Shown in pieces: positions 8,277 through 15,375 of a stretch of DNA of 32,299 nucleotides. Made by a program: the position numbers and the translations under genes. The DNA is taken from positions 1 through 32,299 of the forward strand of contig DAIDHH010000094.1 in NCBI GenBank assembly GCA_027452045.1. Direction: 5' to 3'. The first letter of the stretch is position 1; each line of letters opens with the position of its first letter. The stretch comes from Gammaproteobacteria bacterium (GTDB taxonomy: Bacteria; Pseudomonadota; Gammaproteobacteria; Steroidobacterales; Steroidobacteraceae). Below the pieces are notes generated by a model. That model ran no database searches. It was given only the letters and a program-made list of their open reading frames with translations, and had not been told where the DNA came from.

Positions 8277-10424
8277 TTACCGGGTATGGGTGGCGATTTT
8301 GGCGGTCTGCACGGACGGCAGGGCAATGCCGTCGAGGCGAATCATGTCGGCCATGATGTCCTCGGCCTGATCGAGCACGACATCGGGAAGCTTGTCCCCC
8401 TTGCCGCCGATCTGACTCGCGTGCTTAAGCGGTGCAAGCCCCAACGCGGCCCGTCGCGTGTTCTCGAGCGCGAGCAGGTCCTTGTCCTCGCTCTTGCGCT
8501 CGGCGCGTCGCGTCGCGATGTTCAAAGACACCGTCTGCTTCGACTGCATCCCATCGATGGCCGCGATGTCCGCCTGCAGCCATTGGAAGTTGGGGGAGCG
8601 GCGCTCCCGGGCCAGCTCGTCGGCGTTGAGCTGCGTGATGGGCGGAACCGCCGCGAGGCCGGTGGCGATCTGGAAGGGCACCCCATCGATGCGGTCATAG
8701 GGCAGTGACTGCGGCAGGGCGCTCTCGCCAACCTGCTTGGGGTTGATGGGCGAGGGCAGCACGATGTCGGGAATCACGCCGCGATGCTGGGTGCTCTGGC
8801 CCGTGATCCGATAGAACTTGCCGATGGTGACGGTGAGCTGCCCGTCGACCGGCTTGCGGCTCCAGCTGTCGAGCGGGATGAGATTCTGCACCGTACCCTT
8901 GCCGAAGGTGTTCTGGCCGATGATGAGGCCGCGGTGATAGTCCTGGATGGCGCCCGCGAAAATCTCCGACGCCGAGGCGCTGTAGCGGTTGACGAGCACT
9001 GCCAGCGGGCCGGTGTAGGCCGGGGCCTTCTCCGGATCGTCGAGGACCTCGATCCGGCCGCTGCGATCGCGCAGCTGCACCACCGGGCCGTGCTGGATGA
9101 AAAGGCCGGTGAGGGCGGTGGCTTCGGGCAGGTACCCGCCGCCGTCATCGCGCAGATCGAGGATCAGCCCTTCGATGTGCTGCTGCTCGAGCTTGCGCAG
9201 CAGCCGCAGCACATCCCGGGTGGTGCTGCGGTAATTCGGGTCCCCGGCATTCTCGGCCGCCACGTCCTCGTAGAAGCTCGGCACGGTGATGACGCCGATC
9301 CGGTAGATCTGGCCGTGGCGCTTGAGCACCTCGAGCTTGCTCTGGGCCTCCTGGGCTTTGAGGGTGATCTTGTTGCGCACGAAGCTCAGCACCTGCTCCT
9401 TGGCGCCCGGGTGCGCCCCGGCGGGCAGGATTTCCAGGCGCACCGTGGTGCCGGCCTTGCCCCGGATCAGCTGCACCACATCGTCCAGGCGCCAGCCCAC
9501 GACATCGGTGATGGGGCCGCGCGTGCCCTCCCCGACACCGGTGATGCGATCCTGGGGTTTGAGCGTGCCGGCCACCGCGGCCGGCCCTCCGGGGATCACG
9601 TTCATCACGGTCACGTAGTTGTCGATGAGCTGCAGCGAGGCGCCGATGCCCTGATAGTTCAGGCTCATCTGGATGCGATATTCCTCGGAGTTGCGCGGTG
9701 AGAAATAGGTCGTGTGCGGATCGTAAGTGCGCGCATAGGCGTTCATCACGTCCTCGAACACGTCCTCGGATGTGATCTGGTCGACGCGCTCGATCACGGC
9801 CTTGTAGCGCGCACGAAGGATTTTTGCCGCCTCGGGCCAGGTCTTGCCGGCGAGCATCAGGGACAGCGCGTCGTCGGTAACGCGCTCGCGCCACAGCGCA
9901 TTCATCGCGGAATCATCCGCCGGCCACGGCGCGTGCTTGCGATCGAAGTCGTAGGTGGCCTTCGTGTTGAAATCGGGCTCTTTGTCGAGCAGCCCGATGG
10001 CGTAGTTCATCCGCTCCCGATTGCGCTCCTTGAAGCGCTGGAAGATGAGAAAGGCCGGGTCGAGCTTGCCGGCCTCGATCAGCTTGGCGAACGAATCGCG
10101 GTACATCGACAGCTGCTGTACGTCGCTCGCGAGGAAGTAGGTGTGCTCGGGATCGAGGAAGTGCAGGTAGCGATCGAAGGCCAGTTGCGAGAAGTGCTGG
10201 TCGATCGGCAGCTGGCTGTACTGGGTTTCCCCGAGGATGCGGGTGACCTTGCGCGCGATGGCGCGCTGACTCGAGGTTGGGGCGAGGGCTCCCGGGGGCA
10301 GGCTCGAGGCGCTGGCCGGGTCGCGCAGCAGAAGGAATGCCGCAACGAGGGCGAGCACCGAGGCGGTCACGGTGAGCCAGCCGAGGGGGTGGCGCAGGGG
10401 CTTGGTCATCTTGAGGGTGCTCAA
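8277..10424 (-). CDS. prc: Tail-specific carboxy-terminal protease (Prc/Tsp, S41 family)
   Basis: Prc is a periplasmic protease that recognises non-polar C-termini, trims penicillin-binding protein 3 and removes tmRNA-tagged periplasmic proteins. The 715-residue product (E. coli 682) has an N-terminal membrane anchor or signal (WLTVTASVLALVAAFLLL). A Prc N-terminal helical domain follows, then a PDZ domain (YQGIGASLQLIDNYVTVMNV and IPGGPAAVAGTLKPQD). The protease core contains LDLRDDGGGYLPEATALTG. The Ser/Lys dyad is S484 (middle Ser of SASASEIF) and K509 (FGKGTVQ). A Tsp-type C-terminal domain ends in KIATHTR. Translation could begin at TTG 10424, which has AAGGA 5 nt upstream, or at ATG 10409. 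The small membrane protein gene lies 52 bp upstream on the same strand. Confidence 0.96.
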   Translation of the reverse strand: MSTLKMTKPLRHPLGWLTVTASVLALVAAFLLLRDPASASSLPPGALAPTSSQRAIARKVTRILGETQYSQLPIDQHFSQLAFDRYLHFLDPEHTYFLASDVQQLSMYRDSFAKLIEAGKLDPAFLIFQRFKERNRERMNYAIGLLDKEPDFNTKATYDFDRKHAPWPADDSAMNALWRERVTDDALSLMLAGKTWPEAAKILRARYKAVIERVDQITSEDVFEDVMNAYARTYDPHTTYFSPRNSEEYRIQMSLNYQGIGASLQLIDNYVTVMNVIPGGPAAVAGTLKPQDRITGVGEGTRGPITDVVGWRLDDVVQLIRGKAGTTVRLEILPAGAHPGAKEQVLSFVRNKITLKAQEAQSKLEVLKRHGQIYRIGVITVPSFYEDVAAENAGDPNYRSTTRDVLRLLRKLEQQHIEGLILDLRDDGGGYLPEATALTGLFIQHGPVVQLRDRSGRIEVLDDPEKAPAYTGPLAVLVNRYSASASEIFAGAIQDYHRGLIIGQNTFGKGTVQNLIPLDSWSRKPVDGQLTVTIGKFYRITGQSTQHRGVIPDIVLPSPINPKQVGESALPQSLPYDRIDGVPFQIATGLAAVPPITQLNADELARERRSPNFQWLQADIAAIDGMQSKQTVSLNIATRRAERKSEDKDLLALENTRRAALGLAPLKHASQIGGKGDKLPDVVLDQAEDIMADMIRLDGIALPSVQTAKIATHTR

Positions 10425-10476
10425 TGCAGTCCTTGGGGTGTCGAGATCGGGTGCCGGGGTGGAGAACTCAAGGGAC

Positions 10477-10797
10477 TCAGGTCCGCGGCAGGCGTCGCAA
10501 TAGTACGAGCCACAGCCGTACCGCGCCGAGCAGAACCAGCGGCCCCAGGGCGACGGTCCAGTAGCCTGGATTCCCCTGGACGAGACCCGTGAAATAGTCG
10601 CTGAACAGCGTCAAGGGTCCGTAGCCCGGCCCGGAATCGCCATGCGTGTACGGCCCCAGGGTCCAATGCCCCACGGTCCAGATCAGCAGGGGAATGACCA
10701 GCAGCCCGAACGCCACGGCACCCCCGAGGAGCAGCAGCTCGCGGCGCGCGCGTGGCGCCCGGGAAGGGGTGGCGTGAGATCCGGTGCGTGAATCCAT
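10477..10797 (-). CDS. Small two-helix membrane protein, unknown function
   Basis: A 106-residue protein not assigned to a named family. After a basic, polar N-terminus (MDSRTGSHATPSRAPRARRE) there is one membrane helix (LLLLGGAVAFGLLVIPLLIW, residues 21-40). A periplasm-like Gly/Tyr/Trp-rich loop follows (residues 41-78, ending near TGLVQGNPGYW), then a second helix (about 79-100) and a basic end RRLPRT. The positive-inside rule puts both termini in the cytoplasm. The ATG at 10797 was chosen because the membrane protein begins there; the frame continues upstream over an opposite-strand gene, which is very likely non-coding. Downstream on the same strand, after 52 bp, is prc, so the two may be cotranscribed, perhaps with a role in envelope protein quality control (inference). 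Confidence 0.7.
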   Translation of the reverse strand: MDSRTGSHATPSRAPRARRELLLLGGAVAFGLLVIPLLIWTVGHWTLGPYTHGDSGPGYGPLTLFSDYFTGLVQGNPGYWTVALGPLVLLGAVRLWLVLLRRLPRT

Positions 10798-10904
10798 GGT
10801 CCCGAGTGTAGCAGGCCCGTCCGGCCCGACAGTAGGCGCATCCACTGGGGATGTGGGGGGCTTGAGCCCCGAGAAGTTCCACGATCTGGCGAAATTCCGG
10901 CAGG

Positions 10905-10910
10905 CATAAT
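10905..10910 (+). promoter_or_regulatory. -10-like hexamer overlapping the oxidoreductase start
   Basis: CATAAT overlaps the first in-frame ATG (10909). If it is a true -10 element, transcription would start close to 10917, exactly before the second in-frame ATG at 10918, giving a leaderless message. No convincing -35 hexamer is seen at 16-18 bp, so this is a weak call. Confidence 0.25.
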
Positions 10911-11892
10911 GGACTCCATGGACAAGATCAGAGCCGCAGTCATCGGTGTCGGGTATCTCGGCCGGTTTCACGCTCAGAAATACGCGCAGTCCCCCAAGTG
11001 CACGCTCGTCGGCGTAGTGGACGCACGTAAGGACGCCCGGGAGGGGGTGGCCGCCGAAGTCGGCACGCGCGCCGTAGAGGATTACCGGACGCTCCTCGGG
11101 GAAGTGGACGCGGTGAGTGTGGTCACGCCTACGCCTGCGCATTTCGCCATCGCCCGTGACTTCCTCGCCGCCGGCGCCCACGTTCTGGTGGAAAAGCCGA
11201 TCACCGAGACACCCCGCGAGGCGCGCGAGCTCATCGAGCTGGCCACCCGGGGGGGGCGCGTCCTGCAGGTCGGGCACCTGGAGCGATTCAATTCCGCCAT
11301 TCTCGCCGCCGAGCCGCATCTGCGCGCGCCCCGCTTCGTCGAATGCCACCGTCTCGCCCCGTACAAGGAAAGGGGAACCGAGGTGAACGTGGTGCTCGAT
11401 TTGATGATCCACGACATCGACCTCGTCCAGACCATCGTCGGGGCGCCGGTGCTCACCATCGATGCGATCGGCACTCCCGTGTTCTCCGAGGCCATTGATA
11501 TCGCCAACGCCCGTATCCGCTTCGCCAATGGCTGCGTGGTCAATGCCACCGCGAGCCGCGTCAGCCTCAAGACCGAGCGCAAAATGCGCATATTCGAAGA
11601 CGATGCCTACCTGTCTCTCGACCTGCAGCAGAAGATCCTGACCCTCATCCGCAAGCGCGAGGGCGGTTCGCCGGGGGCTCTGCCGGTGAACATCGAGGAG
11701 CAGAGCCTCGAGCAGGGCGATGCGCTCAAGGCCGAGATCGAGTCCTTTCTCGAGTGCATCCGCACGGGGCGGCCGCCGGTGGTCAGCGGCGAGGACGGCC
11801 TCGCGGCGCTCGAGACGGCCATGCGCATCACCGAGCAGGTGAACGAGTCACTGCTCACCCGCCGCCTGATGGAGTCCCGACCCGATGCCTGA
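10909..11892 (+). CDS. Gfo/Idh/MocA family NAD(P)-dependent oxidoreductase
   Basis: A 327-residue oxidoreductase. The Rossmann dinucleotide motif GVGYLG is at residues 13-18. The EKP motif, whose lysine (K96) is the usual catalytic residue, sits in VLVEKPITETPREARELIE. The C-terminal domain has VVLDLMIHDIDLVQTIVGAP with H168, D169 and D171, the active-site histidine/aspartate block. Members oxidise or reduce sugar, inositol or UDP-sugar hydroxyls. The segment VGHLERFNSAI and the RLAPYKERGTEVNVVLDLMIHD type of sequence recall UDP-GlcNAc 3-dehydrogenase-like members found near lipid A genes, but no lpx gene is here and the substrate is unknown. ATGs at 10909 and 10918 are both possible. The 3' end overlaps the next gene by 8 nt, so the two are translationally linked. 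Confidence 0.88.
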   Translation: MDSMDKIRAAVIGVGYLGRFHAQKYAQSPKCTLVGVVDARKDAREGVAAEVGTRAVEDYRTLLGEVDAVSVVTPTPAHFAIARDFLAAGAHVLVEKPITETPREARELIELATRGGRVLQVGHLERFNSAILAAEPHLRAPRFVECHRLAPYKERGTEVNVVLDLMIHDIDLVQTIVGAPVLTIDAIGTPVFSEAIDIANARIRFANGCVVNATASRVSLKTERKMRIFEDDAYLSLDLQQKILTLIRKREGGSPGALPVNIEEQSLEQGDALKAEIESFLECIRTGRPPVVSGEDGLAALETAMRITEQVNESLLTRRLMESRPDA

Positions 11893-12802
11893 GCTTCCCG
11901 AGCACCTGCGACACACCCCCCGTCCCGTGACGGTGGCGGCCATTCAGATGGCTTGCGGCTGGGATGCGGACGCGAACATCGCCTGTGCCGAGCGCCTGGT
12001 GCGCGAGGCGGCAAGTCGCGGCGCGCGCATCATCCTGCTGCCCGAGCTGTTCGAGACACCCTATTTCTGCATCGAGCAGGATGCGCGGCACTTGAAGCTG
12101 GCGAGTCCTCTCGAGGAGAGTCGCGTGGTGCGCCACTTCGGCGAGCTCGCGCGCGAGCTCGCAGTCGTCCTGCCCGTGAGCTTCTTCGAGCGCGCAGGTG
12201 CGGTCTATTTCAATTCCATCGCGATCATCGATGCGGGCCGCTTGCTCGGGGTGTACCGCAAGTCGCATATCCCCAACGGGCCGGGCTACCAGGAGAAGAA
12301 TTACTTCAGCCCGGGGGACACGGGTTTCAAGGTCTGGGCGACGCGCTTTGCGCGTATCGGGGTGGGCATCTGCTGGGACCAGTGGTTTCCCGAGGCCGCG
12401 CGCGCCATGGTGCTCGGCGGCGCGCAGCTGCTCCTCTATCCGACCGCCATCGGCAGCGAGCCGCCGCCGGCGGTCGCGGTGGATTCACGCGAGCACTGGC
12501 AGCGCACCCAACAGGGTCATGCCGCGGCCAACCTGACGCCGCTGATCGCCGCCAACCGCTACGGTCTCGAGCGCTCGCTGCAGGACCCGCAGGGGCTTTA
12601 CATCCGCTTCTACGGCTCATCGTTCATCACCGACGCGCTGGGCGCGATGGTGGCCGAGGCGCCCCGTGAGGGCGATGCGGTGCTCACGGCCAGCTTCGAT
12701 CTCGAGGAGACGGCTCGCCTGCGCGACAACTGGTTCGTATTCCGTGACCGCCGCCCGGACCTCTATGGTGCCCTCGTCACCCTGGATGGACGAGTTGACT
12801 AG
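11885..12802 (+). CDS. aguB: Carbon-nitrogen hydrolase, N-carbamoylputrescine amidase type
   Basis: AguB-type nitrilase-superfamily enzymes hydrolyse N-carbamoylputrescine to putrescine, carbon dioxide and ammonia in the agmatine route to polyamines. The 305-residue product has the catalytic triad: E54 in LLPELFETPYFC, K126 in YRKSHIPNGPGYQEK and C163 in GVGICWDQWFPEAAR. The sequence HIPNGPGYQEKNYFSPGDTGFKV and the closing RLRDNWFVFRDRRPDLYGAL are close to the AguB subgroup. The usual partner, agmatine deiminase (aguA), is not in this window. Instead the gene overlaps an oxidoreductase by 8 nt upstream and an ATP-grasp gene by 17 nt downstream. A different carbamoyl or ureido substrate is therefore possible (inference). 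Confidence 0.88.
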   Translation: MPELPEHLRHTPRPVTVAAIQMACGWDADANIACAERLVREAASRGARIILLPELFETPYFCIEQDARHLKLASPLEESRVVRHFGELARELAVVLPVSFFERAGAVYFNSIAIIDAGRLLGVYRKSHIPNGPGYQEKNYFSPGDTGFKVWATRFARIGVGICWDQWFPEAARAMVLGGAQLLLYPTAIGSEPPPAVAVDSREHWQRTQQGHAAANLTPLIAANRYGLERSLQDPQGLYIRFYGSSFITDALGAMVAEAPREGDAVLTASFDLEETARLRDNWFVFRDRRPDLYGALVTLDGRVD

Positions 12803-13721
12803 CGGGGAGCGCCGGGGAGGCGCGCGGGGGAAAGTGGCGCTCGTCAGCGCGCGCGCCGCGCGGGGACTCGATGAGGACATGGCGCCGCTCAGCGCCGCCT
12901 TGAGGGAATGCGGCCTCGATACCGATGTGGTGGAGTGGGACGACCCCGAGGTGCGCTGGTCGGGCTTCGCGCTCGCGCTGCTGCGCTCGACTTGGGATTA
13001 CACCGAGCGGCTGGGAGAGTTTCGCGCCTGGCTCGAGCGCGTCGCGGCGCAGACCCGCCTGCACAACCCTCAGCCCCTGGTCCTCTGGAACACCGACAAG
13101 CACTACCTCCGAGAGTTGTCCGCCCTCGGCGTGCCCACGGTGCCAAGCGAGTTCATCGAGCCCGGGGAGGATCCGGCGGCGGCCGTGAACTCCTTCCTCA
13201 GCCGCCATTCGTGCGCGGAGTTCGTCGTGAAGCCCGCCGTGGGAGCGGGCTCGCGCGGCGCACGCAGGCTCGCCCGCACCGGCGCTGCCGAGGCCGCCGG
13301 CCACGCGCGGCAGCTATTGGCGGCGGGGCGCAGCGTGCTGCTGCAGCCCTATCTCGCCAGTGTCGATCGCGAGGGGGAGACGGCCTTGCTCTATTTCCAC
13401 GGCCGCTTCAGCCATGCCATCCGCAAAGGTCCGCTGCTGCGACCGGGCGAGGACCCGACCCGCGCGTTGTTCGCGCCCGAGCACATCACCCCGCGAGTAC
13501 CCGGGGAAGCGGAGCTGCGGGTCGGGGCGCGGGTGCTCGAGGCGCTCTCGGCCGGCGGGCGCGCATCGGCAGCGCCCCTCTACGCGCGTGTCGACTTGTT
13601 GTCCGAGCCGCCGGGAACGCCCCAACTGCTCGAGCTCGAGCTCGCCGAGCCGTCGCTGTTTCTCGGGTATGCCGAGGGCGCGGCGCGGCGCCTCGCACTC
13701 GAGGTCGTGCGGCTCCTCTAG
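12786..13721 (+). CDS. ATP-grasp domain ligase (DcsG/RimK-like)
   Basis: A 311-residue ATP-grasp protein. ATP-grasp ligases activate a carboxylate as acyl phosphate and join it to an amine or thiol. The N-terminal domain begins GKVALVSARAARGLDEDMAPL and contains EWDDPEVRWSGF and LLRSTWDYTERLGEF, a pattern I associate with the family that includes the cycloserine-pathway cyclo-ligase DcsG. The central part has LWNTDKHYLRELSALGVPTVPSE and the ATP-binding EFVVKPAVGAGSRGARRL. The C-terminal part has RFSHAIRKGPLLRPGED and ELELAEPSLFL, the metal/ATP-binding Glu region. The ATG at 12786 overlaps aguB by 17 nt; a GTG at 12834 is an alternative start just before the conserved strand. The substrate is unknown. 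Confidence 0.82.
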   Translation: MDELTSGERRGGARGKVALVSARAARGLDEDMAPLSAALRECGLDTDVVEWDDPEVRWSGFALALLRSTWDYTERLGEFRAWLERVAAQTRLHNPQPLVLWNTDKHYLRELSALGVPTVPSEFIEPGEDPAAAVNSFLSRHSCAEFVVKPAVGAGSRGARRLARTGAAEAAGHARQLLAAGRSVLLQPYLASVDREGETALLYFHGRFSHAIRKGPLLRPGEDPTRALFAPEHITPRVPGEAELRVGARVLEALSAGGRASAAPLYARVDLLSEPPGTPQLLELELAEPSLFLGYAEGAARRLALEVVRLL

Positions 13722-13727
13722 AGCCGG

Positions 13728-15338
13728 TCAGCCGATGAGGTATTGCCGTTGCTCCGCGACCGGCGGCGGAGTGTATTCATACATCCAGGTCTCCGTGAGC
13801 GCCTGACCATCGAGTGACAGATACAGTCTCAGGTCGATCGGCTGGCCGACCTCTGCGGGGACGAGGTCGAACATGGCCCGCCAGCCATTGACCGGCGTGA
13901 GCGGTCGGGCCGAGACGAGCTCGAGGTGACCGTGCGAGGTGGTGATGACGGGGGTGACGTGCGCATCGTGCGCGAGCATGGGCAGATCCCCGCCGACGAA
14001 ATCGACCACGAAGCGCCAGGAGAACGCCTTGCGCGGCTGCCCGACGATGCCGCCGATGCCATCGCGCGTCGCCGCCACGTGCGCGAGCGGAGGACCGAAC
14101 GGATTCTGGCGGCACCAGTACAACCGGTATCCGTAGTCGTAGACCTTGCCCGGGACGATCTCGCCGGCCGGGTTCCAGAACGCCACGATGTTGTCCATGG
14201 TCTCATCCACCGTGGGGATTTCGACCAGCATCACCTCTCCCTTGCCCCATCCGCTCTTCGGCTGCACCCAGCAGCAGGGCCGCCGGTTGTACCACGTGCC
14301 ATCGTCCTGGTAGTCCTCGAACCGACGGTCGCGCTGCATCAATCCGAAGCCGCGGGGGTTGTCATCGAGATAGGAATTGACGCGCAGGACGCTCGGATTG
14401 GTGAGAGGACGCCAGATCCACTCGCCGACCCCGGTGTGCATCTGCAGGCCGTCCGAATCGTGGATCTGCGGCCGCCAGTCATCGCTCACCCGGTGGTCGT
14501 TCTCGCCCTTCAGATACATGCTGGTCCCCGGAGCGATGCCGAGGCGGGTGATCTGACGGCGCGGATACAGAGTCAGATCCACATCCATCACGAGCGTGTC
14601 GGCGACATCGATCACGAAGCGATAGGCGCCGGCGACACTTGGTGAGTCGAGCAGTGCGTACACCGTGAGAAGCGTCGAACCGGGCTTGGGCTTTTCCAGG
14701 TAGAAGGCGACGAAATCCGGGAACTCCTCGGGCTGCGGCAGCCCCGTGTCGATCGCCAGTCCCCGCTGCGACATGCCGTACTGGCCGCTGCCATCGACGG
14801 CGCGAAAGTAGGAGGCGCCCTGGAACACCGCCCGGTCCGAGATCCAATCGGTGTGGAAGAGCACGTTGAATCCGGAAAACCCGAGATTCTTCGGAATGTC
14901 GGCCGGCTTCAGTCCGCAGCGGCTGTAGTCGAACAGGGTGGGATCGAAGAGGATCTGCCGCGCATTGCCCCCCTCGAGCGCGTACATCGCGACCGGGCGC
15001 TTCATGGTGAACCCGAGGTGATCGAATCGAATGCGGAAGCACAGGTCATCTTCGTACCACAGCGCGCGCTGGGGAAGGAAAGTGATCGACTCCCACTGGT
15101 CCCAGTTGAGCTGCGCGATGGCGGGCGGCAGGGGCGGGACCGGCTCGCTGTAGGCGCCGAGGGACATCGAGTGGGCGAGCGCCTTCAGGGTCTCGAACGA
15201 GAAGGGCTGGGGCGAGCCGAGCTGCGTGATGCCGAGCTGGGGCTGCGCAGGTTTCTTCTTGCGCGCGAAATCCCACGGCCAGGGGGCGATGGAAGTCATG
15301 GTGGCCGCGCCGGCCCGCAAAAAGCCTCGTCGATTCAT
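13728..15338 (-). CDS. opgD: Periplasmic glucan biosynthesis protein D, Tat-exported
   Basis: OpgD is a periplasmic enzyme that shapes the osmoregulated periplasmic glucan backbone made by OpgH; the OpgG/OpgD fold is a beta-sandwich glucan-processing domain. The 536-residue product (E. coli OpgD 551) opens with a twin-arginine signal, RRGFLRAG at residues 3-10. The OpgG/D core includes FSFETLKALAHSMSLGAYSEP, LDDNPRGFGLMQRDRRFEDYQD, RRPCCWVQPKSGWGKGEVML and a C-terminal domain ending TETWMYEYTPPPV. The frame continues upstream to 15419, but the ATG at 15338 places the Tat motif at the N-terminus. It is the last gene of opgG-opgH-opgD, 37 bp after opgH. The Tat signal separates it from the Sec-type paralogue OpgG. 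Confidence 0.93.
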   Translation of the reverse strand: MNRRGFLRAGAATMTSIAPWPWDFARKKKPAQPQLGITQLGSPQPFSFETLKALAHSMSLGAYSEPVPPLPPAIAQLNWDQWESITFLPQRALWYEDDLCFRIRFDHLGFTMKRPVAMYALEGGNARQILFDPTLFDYSRCGLKPADIPKNLGFSGFNVLFHTDWISDRAVFQGASYFRAVDGSGQYGMSQRGLAIDTGLPQPEEFPDFVAFYLEKPKPGSTLLTVYALLDSPSVAGAYRFVIDVADTLVMDVDLTLYPRRQITRLGIAPGTSMYLKGENDHRVSDDWRPQIHDSDGLQMHTGVGEWIWRPLTNPSVLRVNSYLDDNPRGFGLMQRDRRFEDYQDDGTWYNRRPCCWVQPKSGWGKGEVMLVEIPTVDETMDNIVAFWNPAGEIVPGKVYDYGYRLYWCRQNPFGPPLAHVAATRDGIGGIVGQPRKAFSWRFVVDFVGGDLPMLAHDAHVTPVITTSHGHLELVSARPLTPVNGWRAMFDLVPAEVGQPIDLRLYLSLDGQALTETWMYEYTPPPVAEQRQYLIG

Positions 15339-15375
15339 CAGGTGACCCTTCCGGTTGACTCTAGAGCCGATCGCC

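Noticed and set aside
12666-12785. An upstream start of the ATP-grasp frame inside aguB
   Set aside because: These codons translate to Arg/Ser-rich sequence typical of an out-of-frame reading of aguB; the conserved domain begins only after 12,830 or so.
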